From assembly GCA_021781255.1 (NCBI GenBank), contig JAJXXG010000391.1:1-9308 (forward strand): a stretch of DNA of 9,308 nucleotides. The letters are read 5' to 3'. A model generated the notes under the pieces. That model was given only the letters and a program-made list of their open reading frames with translations, had not been told where the DNA came from and searched no databases. Each line of letters begins with the position of its first letter. The first letter of the stretch is position 1. A program made the position numbers and the translations under genes. Of this stretch, positions 1 to 6,928 are shown piece after piece. This DNA comes from Acidobacteriota bacterium (GTDB lineage Bacteria; Acidobacteriota; Terriglobia; Terriglobales; Acidobacteriaceae).

Positions 1-381
1 CTGCTCCTGGCTGTGCCAATCGTGCAGGTGCTGCGGACAATTGGCTCCGTAGATGAGCGCGGGGTATTCACCCTCCCACGGCACAGGAGGCATGGCTGGG
101 AGCCAGCGATGTTCCCCGCCGGTATCCTGGCCATACGGAACGCCCTTGAAGGTGAAGACATCCCCTGACACGAAGCCGCGCACTTTGCCGTATTTCGTGT
201 TGGCAACTGCCGAGTGGGGCGTGGAGCACAACGGCGGCTGCTGCTGGTGGACTCCGGTCTTGATACTGTCGGAGGCGTGAGCCGGTGTCGCGATCGCAGC
301 GGCAACTCCGGCGGTGGCAGAAAGTTTCAATGCTTCGCGTCGACTCAAAAGAACGCGATTTTCGGCTGTCGTTTTCGACAT
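1..381 (-). CDS. Type-B carboxylesterase, Tat-exported, N-terminal part (continues past the left edge)
   Basis: First 127 residues of an alpha/beta-hydrolase carboxylesterase; such enzymes hydrolyse esters and are usually about 500-550 aa, so roughly the first quarter is seen. The ATG at 381-379 is preceded by an AAGGA-type ribosome site about 7 nt upstream. A Tat signal is visible: SRREALKL with the twin arginines at residues 14-15, a mild hydrophobic stretch to about residue 33, and an AHA cleavage site at 34-36. After it come the family's N-terminal landmarks: TKYGKVRG (62-69), FKGVPYG (78-84), RWLPAMPP (92-99) and the conserved cysteine in GANCPQ (112-117). The catalytic Ser (GxSxG), acid and His lie beyond the window, so activity cannot be judged. 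It starts 78 bp after the arabinofuranosidase stop on the same strand and is probably the third gene of that operon; a role in removing acetyl or feruloyl esters from plant polysaccharide is inference from context. No long partial ORF in another frame competes with it. Confidence 0.85.
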   Translation of the reverse strand, partial: MSKTTAENRVLLSRREALKLSATAGVAAAIATPAHASDSIKTGVHQQQPPLCSTPHSAVANTKYGKVRGFVSGDVFTFKGVPYGQDTGGEHRWLPAMPPVPWEGEYPALIYGANCPQHLHDWHSQEQ

Positions 382-459
382 TGCGGTTTCCTTTTCGGTT
401 TCGAAAGCAGCTTCATTGGTTGTGATCGAGTCGGGGCCTACTGCGAGACCGCGACCCCT

Positions 460-2604
460 CTACTGCGCCGTTTTGGTTACCGGAAACCGGTAGATGTTTA
501 CGCTAATGGGAGCGACCGACAGCGCGTGCGGGGCACTGCCGAGTGTGGTTTGCTGGATCTTGACCTCTGGAGCTTGGCCAACCCGGTCCATCGCATCGAG
601 GCTCTTTCCGGTCAACTGCCACAATGTCGAAGGTCCCGAGAGATCCTCACCCGCAACCTTCAAGTCGAGCGTCTGCGGCGCATCCGTCGCATTCACGACG
701 GCAACGAAGAGGAACTTGTGATCCGAAGATAGCGCCGCAAACATATCAAGCGGATAGGTGGGGCTGCCGGAACTGACCCTGGGTTGGTCCGGTGCCGGCG
801 GATACTTTGCCGCAGGCTGTGGCGAGTTCCCCGACACTTCGACAGGGATCGACTCCGGAAAGCTATTGCTGTACATCTTGAAAACGAGCCCAAGCGTGTT
901 CAATGTGGACGCTGTGCGGTTGAAGTCCAGAGTCGATGTGCCCATAGTGTGCGCCGCCATGGTGAGAAAGTCGGTGTGACGCAGCATCTCGTTGAAGAGC
1001 ATGCCGTACGCCAGAGCCTGTTTCAGATCGGCCGCGCGGCCAAAGTTGCGGCCAAAATATGCGTACTCGTCAATGGAGAGGAAGATCTTCTTTTGCAGCA
1101 TCGCCGGGAAGCGCTGCTGATAGCCCTCCCACTCTTCAGCTTTGGACCGCACGATGTTCGCGGGGTAGCGGGCGTACTCCAATGTCGTTTGATCGATTTT
1201 GTCGAACGCATCATCGTTGGGCTTGTCGGCAGGCAGGTTCTTGGCCCTTTCCACGTTGTAGCGTTGACCCGGCCGCGCATACCAGTGCTCAGCGATACCG
1301 TCGAAGTTCCCCCAGCAGTCTTTCAGGAATCTGCCGGTCCAGTCGAAATCGCTGCCATAGGCGCCTGCCAGATTGCCAACGTACTTCGACCGCAGCTCGC
1401 CCGGCACCTGTCCATCCTCCAGCATCTCGCCTGAGGCAATCAGAATTATGGACGGATCGACCTTGCGCATCGCCCTGGCGAAGTCATTGTGTTTGAGCAT
1501 GAAGTACTTCAGATCGGTGCGGCCGATCTGCCACGAACCCCACGGCTCATTGCCAATGTTCCAGTACTTGACGTGATACGGTGCAGGATGGCCGTTCTTC
1601 GCGCGCAGTGCTCCCATTGGAGTGCTCTCTGCGCCATTCAGGTATTCCACTTCCTGCGCCGCAGAATGCGAATCACCAAGGCCCGCGTTGACGCTGATGT
1701 AAGGTTCCACGCCAATTAGCTTGCAGAACTCTGCGAACTCGTCCGGGCCGATATCGTTGGTCTGCATCTGGTTCCACGCATAGTCCCAGTCCGAAGGACG
1801 CCGGTCGCGATCGCCAATCGCGTCATACCAGGAGTAGTTCGAAGTGTATTTCCCGCCGAATCTCCAGAAACCCGACTTGATCTGGCGCAGCAGTGCGATC
1901 GTGTCCGGCCGGAAGCCATCGATGTTGTCGGCCGGCATCAGCGAGACGGTGCCGATATGGAAGCTACCGCTGCCCGTGCCGACGATCTCGAGCGCAGCAT
2001 CGCTGGCATTTACCGGAGCAGTGAAATGGAGGGCGTACTTCCGATACGCGGGGCTGACGGCCGAAATCGAGACGGTCTGGCAATCCTTGCTATTCGCGCC
2101 CCAAATCAACGCCACCTTAACCTTGCTGCCCGGGGTTCCGCGCAGCCAGATGTGGCCCACGTACTGTTTGCCTTTTACCAGGGCCAGGCCTGACTGCCGA
2201 ATTCCATGCGGAGTTGCGGCGTCGAGCTGAACACGCGGACTGTGGTCGCCGGAAAATGGATTCTCGCCGTCCATAACAATGTCTGCATCAGGACCTACAG
2301 GACGCCACTTGCGCATCTCCATGCCAGGAAACCCGCGCCGCTGTTGTTTCGGTTCCGCTTCGCCGGAGTTGATTGGAAAGTAGAACTTTCGGTCATCGAG
2401 CATCTCTGCCCAGAGAGGACCGTACATCGTCTTGCCGATGTGCTCGATGAACATGCCAAACACGTACTTTGAAACTGACGGCGCAGTTTGCGCCGTATCG
2501 ATATTCGCCATAATTGTTTGCGGCGCGGGTGCTTCGCTACTCTGGGCGGCTGCCGCGCATCCAGCACAAAGTGCCATAGTAAGGACTGCAACGCGTAAGT
2601 TCAT
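460..2604 (-). CDS. GH51 alpha-L-arabinofuranosidase, secreted, with CBM4-like insertion
   Basis: Retaining exo-enzyme expected to release terminal alpha-L-arabinofuranose from arabinan, arabinoxylan or arabinosylated xyloglucan. The protein is 714 aa. Residues 1-20 are a signal peptide (MNLRVAVL, then a short hydrophobic core ending in AAAA); Cys16 does not sit in a good lipobox, so a Sec/SPI signal is more likely than a lipoprotein. FGMFIEHIG (49-57) and GPLWAEMLDDRKF (62-74) are the GH51 N-terminal signature. Residues about 115-225 form a beta-rich module resembling CBM4/CenC. The TIM barrel resumes at RFGGKYTSNYSWYDAIG (248-264). The acid/base is Glu353 in WNIGNEPWG and the predicted nucleophile is Glu513 in LSIDEYAYF. 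A C-terminal beta-sandwich ends in SVNIYRF. The frame stays open to a GTG at 2631, but the ATG at 2604 is chosen because it gives a normal signal peptide and has AAGG and GGAGG upstream. It lies 87 bp after the esterase gene and 78 bp before the carboxylesterase. Confidence 0.92.
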   Translation of the reverse strand: MNLRVAVLTMALCAGCAAAAQSSEAPAPQTIMANIDTAQTAPSVSKYVFGMFIEHIGKTMYGPLWAEMLDDRKFYFPINSGEAEPKQQRRGFPGMEMRKWRPVGPDADIVMDGENPFSGDHSPRVQLDAATPHGIRQSGLALVKGKQYVGHIWLRGTPGSKVKVALIWGANSKDCQTVSISAVSPAYRKYALHFTAPVNASDAALEIVGTGSGSFHIGTVSLMPADNIDGFRPDTIALLRQIKSGFWRFGGKYTSNYSWYDAIGDRDRRPSDWDYAWNQMQTNDIGPDEFAEFCKLIGVEPYISVNAGLGDSHSAAQEVEYLNGAESTPMGALRAKNGHPAPYHVKYWNIGNEPWGSWQIGRTDLKYFMLKHNDFARAMRKVDPSIILIASGEMLEDGQVPGELRSKYVGNLAGAYGSDFDWTGRFLKDCWGNFDGIAEHWYARPGQRYNVERAKNLPADKPNDDAFDKIDQTTLEYARYPANIVRSKAEEWEGYQQRFPAMLQKKIFLSIDEYAYFGRNFGRAADLKQALAYGMLFNEMLRHTDFLTMAAHTMGTSTLDFNRTASTLNTLGLVFKMYSNSFPESIPVEVSGNSPQPAAKYPPAPDQPRVSSGSPTYPLDMFAALSSDHKFLFVAVVNATDAPQTLDLKVAGEDLSGPSTLWQLTGKSLDAMDRVGQAPEVKIQQTTLGSAPHALSVAPISVNIYRFPVTKTAQ

Positions 2605-2691
2605 TGACCTTGTGTGCCTCCGATGTTCCACAACTTCTTAGCCTGCCTACTTCATGGTTGAAGAGACATCTGTCGATGCTCTACTGCGTCC

Positions 2692-4737
2692 TCAGTAAGG
2701 CCTGCCCCCCTCTGTCTTGCCAGGCCAGTCATCTGTGCGGAACGGTACTGCGGGCAGTCCCGCGCCGTTGAAAAGTGTGGCTGCAGGATTCGACTGCCAC
2801 GCATAGCGAACCTGAGTCGGCTGCGGCACCGACGGAGACGAGACCACAATCGTATCTCGCTCGATGTGCGCGTCAGCCCAATACCATTTGCGGTCATCTC
2901 CGGCAATGGAAAATTCTCCCAGCTTATCGCCCTTCATGACGAGCCCTCCATCTGTGTGCGCAAAATGCAAGCGGATCGCGCCCGGAACTCGTTCAACCGA
3001 CTCCAGCGTAGGCCCGGAGTAAACAACCTTCTCGCTGTAGTGCCTCGCCAGCGCGCAAAGCGCAAGCCGATCGCCCACCGGCTCTTTGTCCTTCGCGTGA
3101 ATGTTGTCCGCCTCGCCCGTATCGATCGTCACCGCAAGGCACGAGTTCGGAACGGTAGCGGTCGTGATCGCCTGGGACTCGCGCAACTCCGTCCAGTCAT
3201 CTCCATTCACAGGAACGTCGCTGTGTTTCGTGAAGGCCGGCAGGCTCACGATGTAGAACGGAAAATCTCCCTGTCCGAAAAGCGCCCGCCAGTCCGCGAT
3301 CATCGCCGAAAGAATCTTGCGGTACTGATAACCGCGTGGCGAGTTCTGCTCGCCCTGGTACCAGATCGCTCCAGTGATCGAGAGCGGCGATATCGGCGCC
3401 AGCATCCCCTCATACAGAACAGTCGGCATCACCGGCCAGTTCTCATATGCAATAGGCAGCGGCTGCGGCGGTCGCGCATCAACGCTGAGCTTCGCCTTCC
3501 ACTGTCCGGAAAGCGGAATCTTTGCCCCATCCGGAAGAGTCAGATTGAGTTCTTCCGGCGTCGAAAGAAATCCCCCATCCGGCTTTGTCTTCAGCACACG
3601 AATCGCGATGACGTTCGGGCCCGGCTTCAGAAGCCCCTCGCGGATGAAATACGTTCGCGGATTCTCTACCCAAGCACTTCCACCTACCTCGGTGCCGTTC
3701 ACGTAAGCCGTATCCATCCGCTCGATTTCTCCAAGCGACAGGGTGTAGCCGCTCCGCGGAAACGGCCCCGGCGCCGGATTTGGTTGCGCAGCCACCTTTG
3801 GCAGCGGATCAGGTAGCGTGATCTGTTTCCGGAACCAGACAAGCGCCGGCGTCTCCGGCACTCCGAGTTCGGCAAATCCGCCCGGCACCGGCACCGACTT
3901 CCAACCCGAGTCATCCAACTCCGGCGCGGCCCAGTGATTCTTCTGCCCAACATCGTACTGGTCGTACCAGTGCATCACGTAGTTGCCGTATTCGGGAGCA
4001 TTCTCACTCTTCAGCCGATCTAGTTCGGCAAGCGGAACATCGAAATCGTGGAGCGGCCGAAGTGCCGCCTCGCTCGTCCACGACTCGGCCGGCGTCCCTC
4101 CAACCGCATCAACCACCAGCCCTATGGGAATGTGAATATCCTTCTGCACTCTTCGCGCAAAGTAGTAGGCCACCGCCGACACCCAGCTCGCTGTCTCCGG
4201 CGATACCACCTGCCACTTGCCTTCAATCACATCCACGTGGCGATAAGCCGGATGCCCATTCACCGTGAAGAATCGAATCGCCGGGTAATTCGCTGCTTTG
4301 ATCTCCTCGTCCGCATTCTTCGTGAACCGCAGCGGCAGCCCCATGTTGGACTGCCCGCCGCACAGCCACACATCGCCCACCATCACGTCGTGCAGCTCGA
4401 GTGTCTGATGTCCGGAGATCCTCACCGTATAAGGACCCGCAGTAACTGGAGGCTCAATCTTCACCTGCCAGCGGCGATCCGGCCCCGCAACTCCCGTCGC
4501 AATTTTGTCCCCGATCTCGACGCGAACGCTTTCTCCCGGCTCAGCCCAGCCCCAGATCGCGTCAGCCCTGCCTCGCTGCAGCACCATATTGTCGCCGAAG
4601 ATCGGACTCAAAAACGGAAGCGCCTTCGCACCCGCCGCCTGCGCCCCCTGCCCGGGGGTGGGTTGTGCGAACGCGCAGAACTCCGCAATCAACATCGCTG
4701 CGATCGCCACAACCGCACGGCCGTATCTTCGATTCAT
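2692..4737 (-). CDS. SGNH/SASA-family O-acetylesterase ('sialate O-acetylesterase' type, CE20-like architecture), secreted
   Basis: Serine esterase expected to remove O-acetyl groups from glycans. Length 681 aa. The signal peptide spans 1-25 (MNRRYGRAV, hydrophobic core, AFA-Q cleavage). An N-terminal beta domain (about 40-120, starting PFLSPIFGDNMVLQRG) is typical of the family. Ser130 in GGQSNM is the nucleophile, GTPAESW lies at 215-220, IWYQGEQNS at 458-466 is the family block III, and D544/H547 in GEADNIHAKD supply the acid/His. Between blocks, about 265-420, is an inserted beta-sandwich (LDDSGWKSVPVP, WFRKQITLP, MDTAYVNGTEVG, then NVIAIRVLKT) like GH2-type jelly rolls. SGNH with such an insertion is known from CE20 xyloglucan acetylesterases. 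Most relatives are auto-named sialate O-acetylesterase, but plant-polymer neighbours make a hemicellulose acetylesterase more likely (inference). The frame is open to 4836, but the ATG at 4737 has GAGG 9 nt upstream and begins the signal peptide. First gene of the minus-strand operon; the promoter candidate at 4801-4830 would drive it. Confidence 0.9.
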   Translation of the reverse strand: MNRRYGRAVVAIAAMLIAEFCAFAQPTPGQGAQAAGAKALPFLSPIFGDNMVLQRGRADAIWGWAEPGESVRVEIGDKIATGVAGPDRRWQVKIEPPVTAGPYTVRISGHQTLELHDVMVGDVWLCGGQSNMGLPLRFTKNADEEIKAANYPAIRFFTVNGHPAYRHVDVIEGKWQVVSPETASWVSAVAYYFARRVQKDIHIPIGLVVDAVGGTPAESWTSEAALRPLHDFDVPLAELDRLKSENAPEYGNYVMHWYDQYDVGQKNHWAAPELDDSGWKSVPVPGGFAELGVPETPALVWFRKQITLPDPLPKVAAQPNPAPGPFPRSGYTLSLGEIERMDTAYVNGTEVGGSAWVENPRTYFIREGLLKPGPNVIAIRVLKTKPDGGFLSTPEELNLTLPDGAKIPLSGQWKAKLSVDARPPQPLPIAYENWPVMPTVLYEGMLAPISPLSITGAIWYQGEQNSPRGYQYRKILSAMIADWRALFGQGDFPFYIVSLPAFTKHSDVPVNGDDWTELRESQAITTATVPNSCLAVTIDTGEADNIHAKDKEPVGDRLALCALARHYSEKVVYSGPTLESVERVPGAIRLHFAHTDGGLVMKGDKLGEFSIAGDDRKWYWADAHIERDTIVVSSPSVPQPTQVRYAWQSNPAATLFNGAGLPAVPFRTDDWPGKTEGGRPY

Positions 4738-4783
4738 CGCTGCAAGCCTCAGTCGCTCGTCGTCCGCATGCACTTTCGCGGGC

Positions 4784-4796
4784 GCGTTGCGAACGC
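4784..4796. repeat. Short inverted repeat at the predicted start of the esterase transcript
   Basis: GCGTT-gcg-AACGC is a perfect 5-bp inverted repeat with a 3-bp centre. It lies just downstream of the minus-strand -10 candidate (4801-4806), so it covers the likely transcription start. It could be an operator half-site pair or the base of a small 5'-UTR hairpin. A 5-bp repeat in GC-rich DNA can occur by chance, so this is recorded only for its position. Confidence 0.25.
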
Positions 4797-4800
4797 ATCG

Positions 4801-4830
4801 ACTATACGAGATAAACGAAACTTCGGACAA
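4801..4830 (-). promoter_or_regulatory. Sigma70-like promoter candidate for the esterase/arabinofuranosidase operon
   Basis: Read on the minus strand, TTGTCC (4830-4825, 4 of 6 to TTGACA) is followed after 18 nt by TATAGT (4806-4801, 5 of 6 to TATAAT). Transcription would begin near 4794, leaving a leader of about 57 nt before the ATG at 4737. On the opposite strand the same bases contribute to a weaker match, CGGACA (4824-4829), 17 nt, TATATC (4847-4852), facing the fucosidase. The two promoters would then overlap at their -35 regions. Confidence 0.45.
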
Positions 4831-4907
4831 GAGCAATAAATCGCTTTATATCAGCACGATCCTGAATTACCATGCCAAAGATTGCCTGCTGCCGGTCGAG
4901 ACGGTTT

Positions 4908-4925
4908 TGAGAAACATGTTTCTCA
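4908..4925. promoter_or_regulatory. Perfect 18-bp palindrome, probable operator upstream of the fucosidase
   Basis: TGAGAAACATGTTTCTCA reads identically on both strands, with no spacer. It ends 28 bp before the fucosidase ATG at 4954, between any plausible promoter and the ribosome site. Length, symmetry and position fit a dimeric repressor site. A GAAAC/GTTTC core is compatible with LacI-family sugar regulators, although their commonest centre is CG rather than AT, so the family is not assigned. No second copy is present in this window. With no loop bases it is poorly suited to be an RNA hairpin. Confidence 0.55.
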
Positions 4926-4953
4926 TCTGAACGGCAACCGAACAGGAGCACCG

Positions 4954-6762
4954 ATGGAGCGAAGAGAATTCTGCAAGCTACTCGCCGCAACTGCGGCATT
5001 GAAAGCTCTGCCATCCAGCGCCCAACCGGCTTCCCCGGCCCAGTCCGAAATTCCGCAGGGCTTCAACCGCTACACGCGGGACTACGCTGAGTTCTGCGCC
5101 CTGCCGCCGGAGAAACGAGTCTTCTATAAGGTGAGCGATGGCAAGATCGTCGAAACAAAACTCGACGAATCCAACTGGCAGCAGCCGGCCTGGAACTACA
5201 ATCCAACTCCGCTGCATCACCCGGTAGAAATGTGGGACGACGTGCCTCTGCAAGCTCCTATTCCCAACCTCGCCGGAGAAGGCCCGTTCAAGCCCACATG
5301 GGATTCCCTTCTCGACTACGAAGCGCCCGAGTGGTACCGCGATGCGAAATTCGGGATATGGGCGCACTGGACTCCGCAGTGCGTTCCCGAAGCCGGCGAC
5401 TGGTACGCGCGCAACATGTACGTTGAGGGACAACGCCAGTACAACTACCACCTCGCCCACTACGGCCCCGCATCTCGCTTCGGCTACAAGGACCTCTGTG
5501 CGCAATGGACCCTGCTCAATTGGGAACCTGACGAACTCATCACGCGCTATAAAAAAGCGGGCGCACGGATGTTCGTTGCCCTCGCCAATCATCACGACAA
5601 CTTCGACGCCTGGAATTCGAAGCACCATCCGTGGAATGCAGCGGCCTATGGGCCACACCGCGATGTAGTCGGCACCTGGGCCGCCGCGGCGCGAAAGCAG
5701 GGCCTCCGGTTCGGTGTCACCGTTCACCAGGCACGCAACTGGTGGTGGTTCCAGCCGTCGCACGGCGCGGACAAATCCGGCCCCCTTGCCGGCGTTCCCT
5801 ACGACGGGCATCTCACGGAAGCGGACGGCAAAGGCCAGTGGTGGCAGGGTCTCAATCCGCAACGGCTCTATGGCGTCAAGCACCCAGGCGATACCCTGCC
5901 AGATGTCTCCTATGTCAAGAACTTCTACGACCGCACCCGCGACCTGATCGATCAGCACAATCCCGATCTTCTCTACTTCGACGACTCACTGCTGCCGCTC
6001 GGCTGGGGTGGCATGAACATCGGCTCTTACTTCTATAACAATAGCCTCGGGAAGAACGGCGGCAACCTCCAAGCCGTCCTCAACGTCAAAGACGTCCCCG
6101 ATGGCCTCGCCAAAGCCGTGGTCGCCGACTACGAGCGCGGATTGACCGCCGAGATCATGAAGTACCCCTGGCAGTCTGAGACCTGCATCGGCGGCTGGCA
6201 CTATCTCCGCTACCTATATGAAAAGCCGGGAGAGTTTGGCGGCTACCTGAATCCGCGCGATGTGATCCACTGGCTCATCGACACCGTCAGCAAGAACGGC
6301 ACCTTCATCCTCAATGTGCCCGGAAGGCCCGACGGCACCATCGACAGCAAGGAAGTCGCAATTCTCGACCGCATCACCTCCTGGATGGAGGTCAATGGCG
6401 AAGCCATCTACGAGACGCGCCCCTGGAAGATCTCCGGCGAAGGGCCCAATATGGTGAAGGCCGGCTCCTTCCAGGGAGAGAGCGTGAACAAACTCGGCGA
6501 GAAAGATATCCGCTTCACGCGCAACAAAGCGAATACGGTCGTGTACGCCATCGCCCTCGGCTGGCCATCGGAGCCGATCCTTGTGCAATCGCTTGGGTCA
6601 TCCTCCACAACAAGCCCCGGCAAAATAGCCCGTGTTCAACTTCTGGGAACCGACGCAAGACTCGACTGGATTCAACAACCACAAGCGCTCCGAGTGGAAT
6701 TGCCAAAGAACTACCGACCGGCGGTTGATTACGCTGCTGCTATCAAGGTGACCCTGGCATAA
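4954..6762 (+). CDS. GH29 alpha-L-fucosidase, Tat-exported, with N-terminal extension
   Basis: Retaining exo-enzyme expected to cleave terminal alpha-L-fucose, for example from fucosylated xyloglucan side chains. The protein is 602 aa. The ATG at 4954 has AGGAG 5 nt upstream; the frame is open upstream to a TTG at 4882, which is rejected. The Tat signal is ERREFCKLL (RR at 3-4) with likely cleavage near SSA-Q (21-24). About 90 residues rich in Trp and Pro precede the barrel. GH29 landmarks are AKFGIWAHWTPQ (131-142), ANHHDNFDAWNSKHHPWN (211-228, matching the usual KHHDGF...SK...WN block) and LLYFDDS (339-345), where Asp343 is the predicted nucleophile. PWQSETCIGGWHY (405-417) is the WETC...W(G/H)Y block, and SKNGTFILNVPGRPDG (446-461) ends the barrel. 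A beta-sandwich follows (about 485-600). The acid/base of GH29 is poorly conserved and is not assigned. Divergent from the esterase operon and preceded by the palindrome at 4908-4925. Confidence 0.9.
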   Translation: MERREFCKLLAATAALKALPSSAQPASPAQSEIPQGFNRYTRDYAEFCALPPEKRVFYKVSDGKIVETKLDESNWQQPAWNYNPTPLHHPVEMWDDVPLQAPIPNLAGEGPFKPTWDSLLDYEAPEWYRDAKFGIWAHWTPQCVPEAGDWYARNMYVEGQRQYNYHLAHYGPASRFGYKDLCAQWTLLNWEPDELITRYKKAGARMFVALANHHDNFDAWNSKHHPWNAAAYGPHRDVVGTWAAAARKQGLRFGVTVHQARNWWWFQPSHGADKSGPLAGVPYDGHLTEADGKGQWWQGLNPQRLYGVKHPGDTLPDVSYVKNFYDRTRDLIDQHNPDLLYFDDSLLPLGWGGMNIGSYFYNNSLGKNGGNLQAVLNVKDVPDGLAKAVVADYERGLTAEIMKYPWQSETCIGGWHYLRYLYEKPGEFGGYLNPRDVIHWLIDTVSKNGTFILNVPGRPDGTIDSKEVAILDRITSWMEVNGEAIYETRPWKISGEGPNMVKAGSFQGESVNKLGEKDIRFTRNKANTVVYAIALGWPSEPILVQSLGSSSTTSPGKIARVQLLGTDARLDWIQQPQALRVELPKNYRPAVDYAAAIKVTLA

Positions 6763-6881
6763 CGATCCACCAAGCCCACAGATGTTTGCCGGCCGTCGAT
6801 AACCTCTCGGTGAAAACGAGATAGGGAACGAGTGTTGAGTCGACTTTGTTCGTCGATGTACGCGTTTTCATTTTGACCTGA

Positions 6882-6916
6882 ACGTGGCTGGCGCAGGTCG
6901 CCTGAGCTCGCCACGT
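6882..6916. terminator. Imperfect 16-pair hairpin between convergent genes, probable bidirectional terminator
   Basis: A symmetrical stem-loop centred on 6899: ACGTGGC (6882-6888) pairs with GCCACGT (6910-6916), then one mismatch, a three-pair segment (G-U, G-C, C-G), one mismatch, and CAGG/CCTG closing a 3-nt loop. It begins 12 nt beyond the GH42 stop (minus strand) and 119 nt after the fucosidase stop (plus strand). On the plus strand it is followed by a moderately T-rich CGCTTTCTTTCG; the minus-strand side has no T run. Termination is therefore inferred mostly from stem quality and the convergent position. Confidence 0.5.
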
Positions 6917-6928
6917 CGCTTTCTTTCG

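Noticed and set aside
399..406. TTTCGAAA palindrome upstream of the carboxylesterase
   Set aside because: Eight bases only, within a probable intra-operon gap, no flanking symmetry.
214..732. 172-codon plus-strand frame spanning the carboxylesterase start and the GH51 3' end
   Set aside because: It crosses two real minus-strand genes and their gap, and its sequence is low-meaning shadow.
784..1434. 216-codon plus-strand frame opposite the arabinofuranosidase
   Set aside because: Shadow of the GH51 gene with no motif; the catalytic residues and length of the minus-strand protein leave no doubt about the coding strand.
2866..3816. 316-codon plus-strand frame opposite the esterase gene
   Set aside because: Arg/His/Pro-rich shadow translation with no recognisable motif, fully inside the SGNH esterase gene; the similar frame at 4048-4839 is also rejected.
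4978..5958. 326-codon open frame antisense to the fucosidase
   Set aside because: It lies wholly inside a well-supported GH29 gene, its composition is that of GC-rich reverse-strand shadow (many Val, Gly, Arg), and no domain motif or ribosome site is visible.
6763..6928. Possible small gene in the convergent gap
   Set aside because: No frame with a start, ribosome site and protein-like sequence; the gap is accounted for by the hairpin and a short weaker repeat (TCTCG/CGAGA near 6801-6822).
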